Shown one piece after another: positions 19,770-20,252 of a DNA stretch of 20,252 nt. The stretch is from NCBI GenBank assembly GCA_009760855.2, contig WPIO01000601.1, positions 1 through 20,252 of the forward strand, given 5' to 3'. The notes below the pieces were generated by a model. The model saw nothing but the letters and a program-made list of their open reading frames with translations. It had not been told where the DNA came from and did no database searches. This DNA comes from Cristatella mucedo (Eukaryota; Bryozoa; Phylactolaemata; Cristatellidae). A program made the translations under genes and the position numbers. Each line of letters begins with the position of its first letter. Positions within the stretch are counted from its first letter, which is position 1.

Positions 19770-19960
19770 ATTAAATGCACACATTTCTGCTTATTATCAT
19801 GGCTTGCACTATCCATGCTCAAGCATACAATGCCGATGTCTAGTAAATTAGCTGTATGCCCAGCTATGATTTCATGAGGAATAGCTAAACGCATAATTCT
19901 AACAACCATGGCACTTCCGGTATCAGCACATGTTTACTCGCGTTTGCATTCTTTTGGCAA
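19770..19960. repeat. Diverged repeat, copy B (start of unit 3)
   Basis: Partner of 14107-14300. A minus-strand open frame (19909-19709) reads MRLAIPHEIIAGHTANLLDI. Part of that frame is antisense to the truncated caspase exon and is therefore not a gene as it stands. The product is not recognised. Confidence 0.6.
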
Positions 19961-20039
19961 AGAGACTGATAATTTCCAATGATTTACAATGTTCGATAAA
20001 GCAGATCAAAACTCTCAGCAACAAGGACTGACAGCTTAG

Positions 20040-20252
20040 CTTTGTCAAGCCAAACTAGACTGCTTCAATTGCAGTAGGTTTGTGTGGCTTCCTGTTTTCT
20101 TCGTGAAAAGTATAACATAATTTGGCTTTACTTCATCCAAAGGCTGTTATCGACAGCCTTTCCTTTGCACATCTTTGAATGATAAACTTGCAGCTGCTTT
20201 TAGGACACTTAGATACACAAGTTTTAGTGAGTGCTTTTGATTTCGCTTATAA
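20040..20252 (+). other. Exon-like segment, copy 3, at window edge
   Basis: AAACTTGCAG at about 20191 is a plausible acceptor, followed by an open frame, LLLGHLDTQVLVSAFDFAY, that runs off the window. Upstream, CQAKLDCFNCSRFVWLPV (about 20052-20105) matches the SRF region of copy 1. This is the least damaged of the three copies in the GHLDxQ part. Whether it is a real exon depends on sequence beyond 20252. Confidence 0.4.

Noticed and set aside
1-20252. CRISPR array, tRNA, rRNA or bacterial operon
   Set aside because: No regularly spaced direct repeats with unique spacers, no cloverleaf or rRNA core recognised by eye, and coding is split by introns.

Overview
Animal nuclear DNA, most likely from an invertebrate. 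Coding pieces are short and bounded by gt...ag introns. The only recognisable cellular gene is a caspase, a metazoan family. The window also holds degraded LINE retrotransposon sequence of the CR1/L2 type and long (CA)n and (TA)n microsatellites. Most of the window is AT-rich. Two GC-rich blocks keep many CpG dinucleotides, which argues against a vertebrate. I cannot place the phylum. There is no bacterial-style gene organisation, and most open frames over 60 codons here are chance or repeat-derived.

Layout. 1-520: (CA)n and (TA)n microsatellites. 523-1900: GC-rich block with a three-unit minisatellite of about 121 bp. 1960-3730: AT-rich sequence with no supported gene. 3735-3900: foldback hairpins around a C16 run. 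4030-5300: first copy of a duplicated segment. 5310-6130: second GC-rich block with G11 and G12 runs. 7747-12642: plus-strand caspase locus with three recognisable exons; its 4.1-kb intron holds a small reverse-transcriptase relic. 13569-13658: isolated exon-like segment. 13969-14105: (TA)n. 14370-16980: minus-strand L2/CR1-like LINE, truncated and riddled with stops. 17215-19766: second copy of the segment at 4030-5300, ending in a truncated copy of the caspase exon. 19770-20252: apparent start of a third copy.

Central observation. The large-subunit (p20) exon at 7747-8091 has six in-frame stops, a 1-nt frameshift and Gln at the catalytic His position. The next two exons, carrying the active-site Cys and the whole small subunit (p10), are intact with matching splice phases. 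Around this gene the locus has been tandemly duplicated and rearranged, with a LINE inserted in the second unit. I read it as a decaying member of a local caspase cluster. The uneven decay and the partial copies are what deserve follow-up. I found no sign of a wholly new kind of system.
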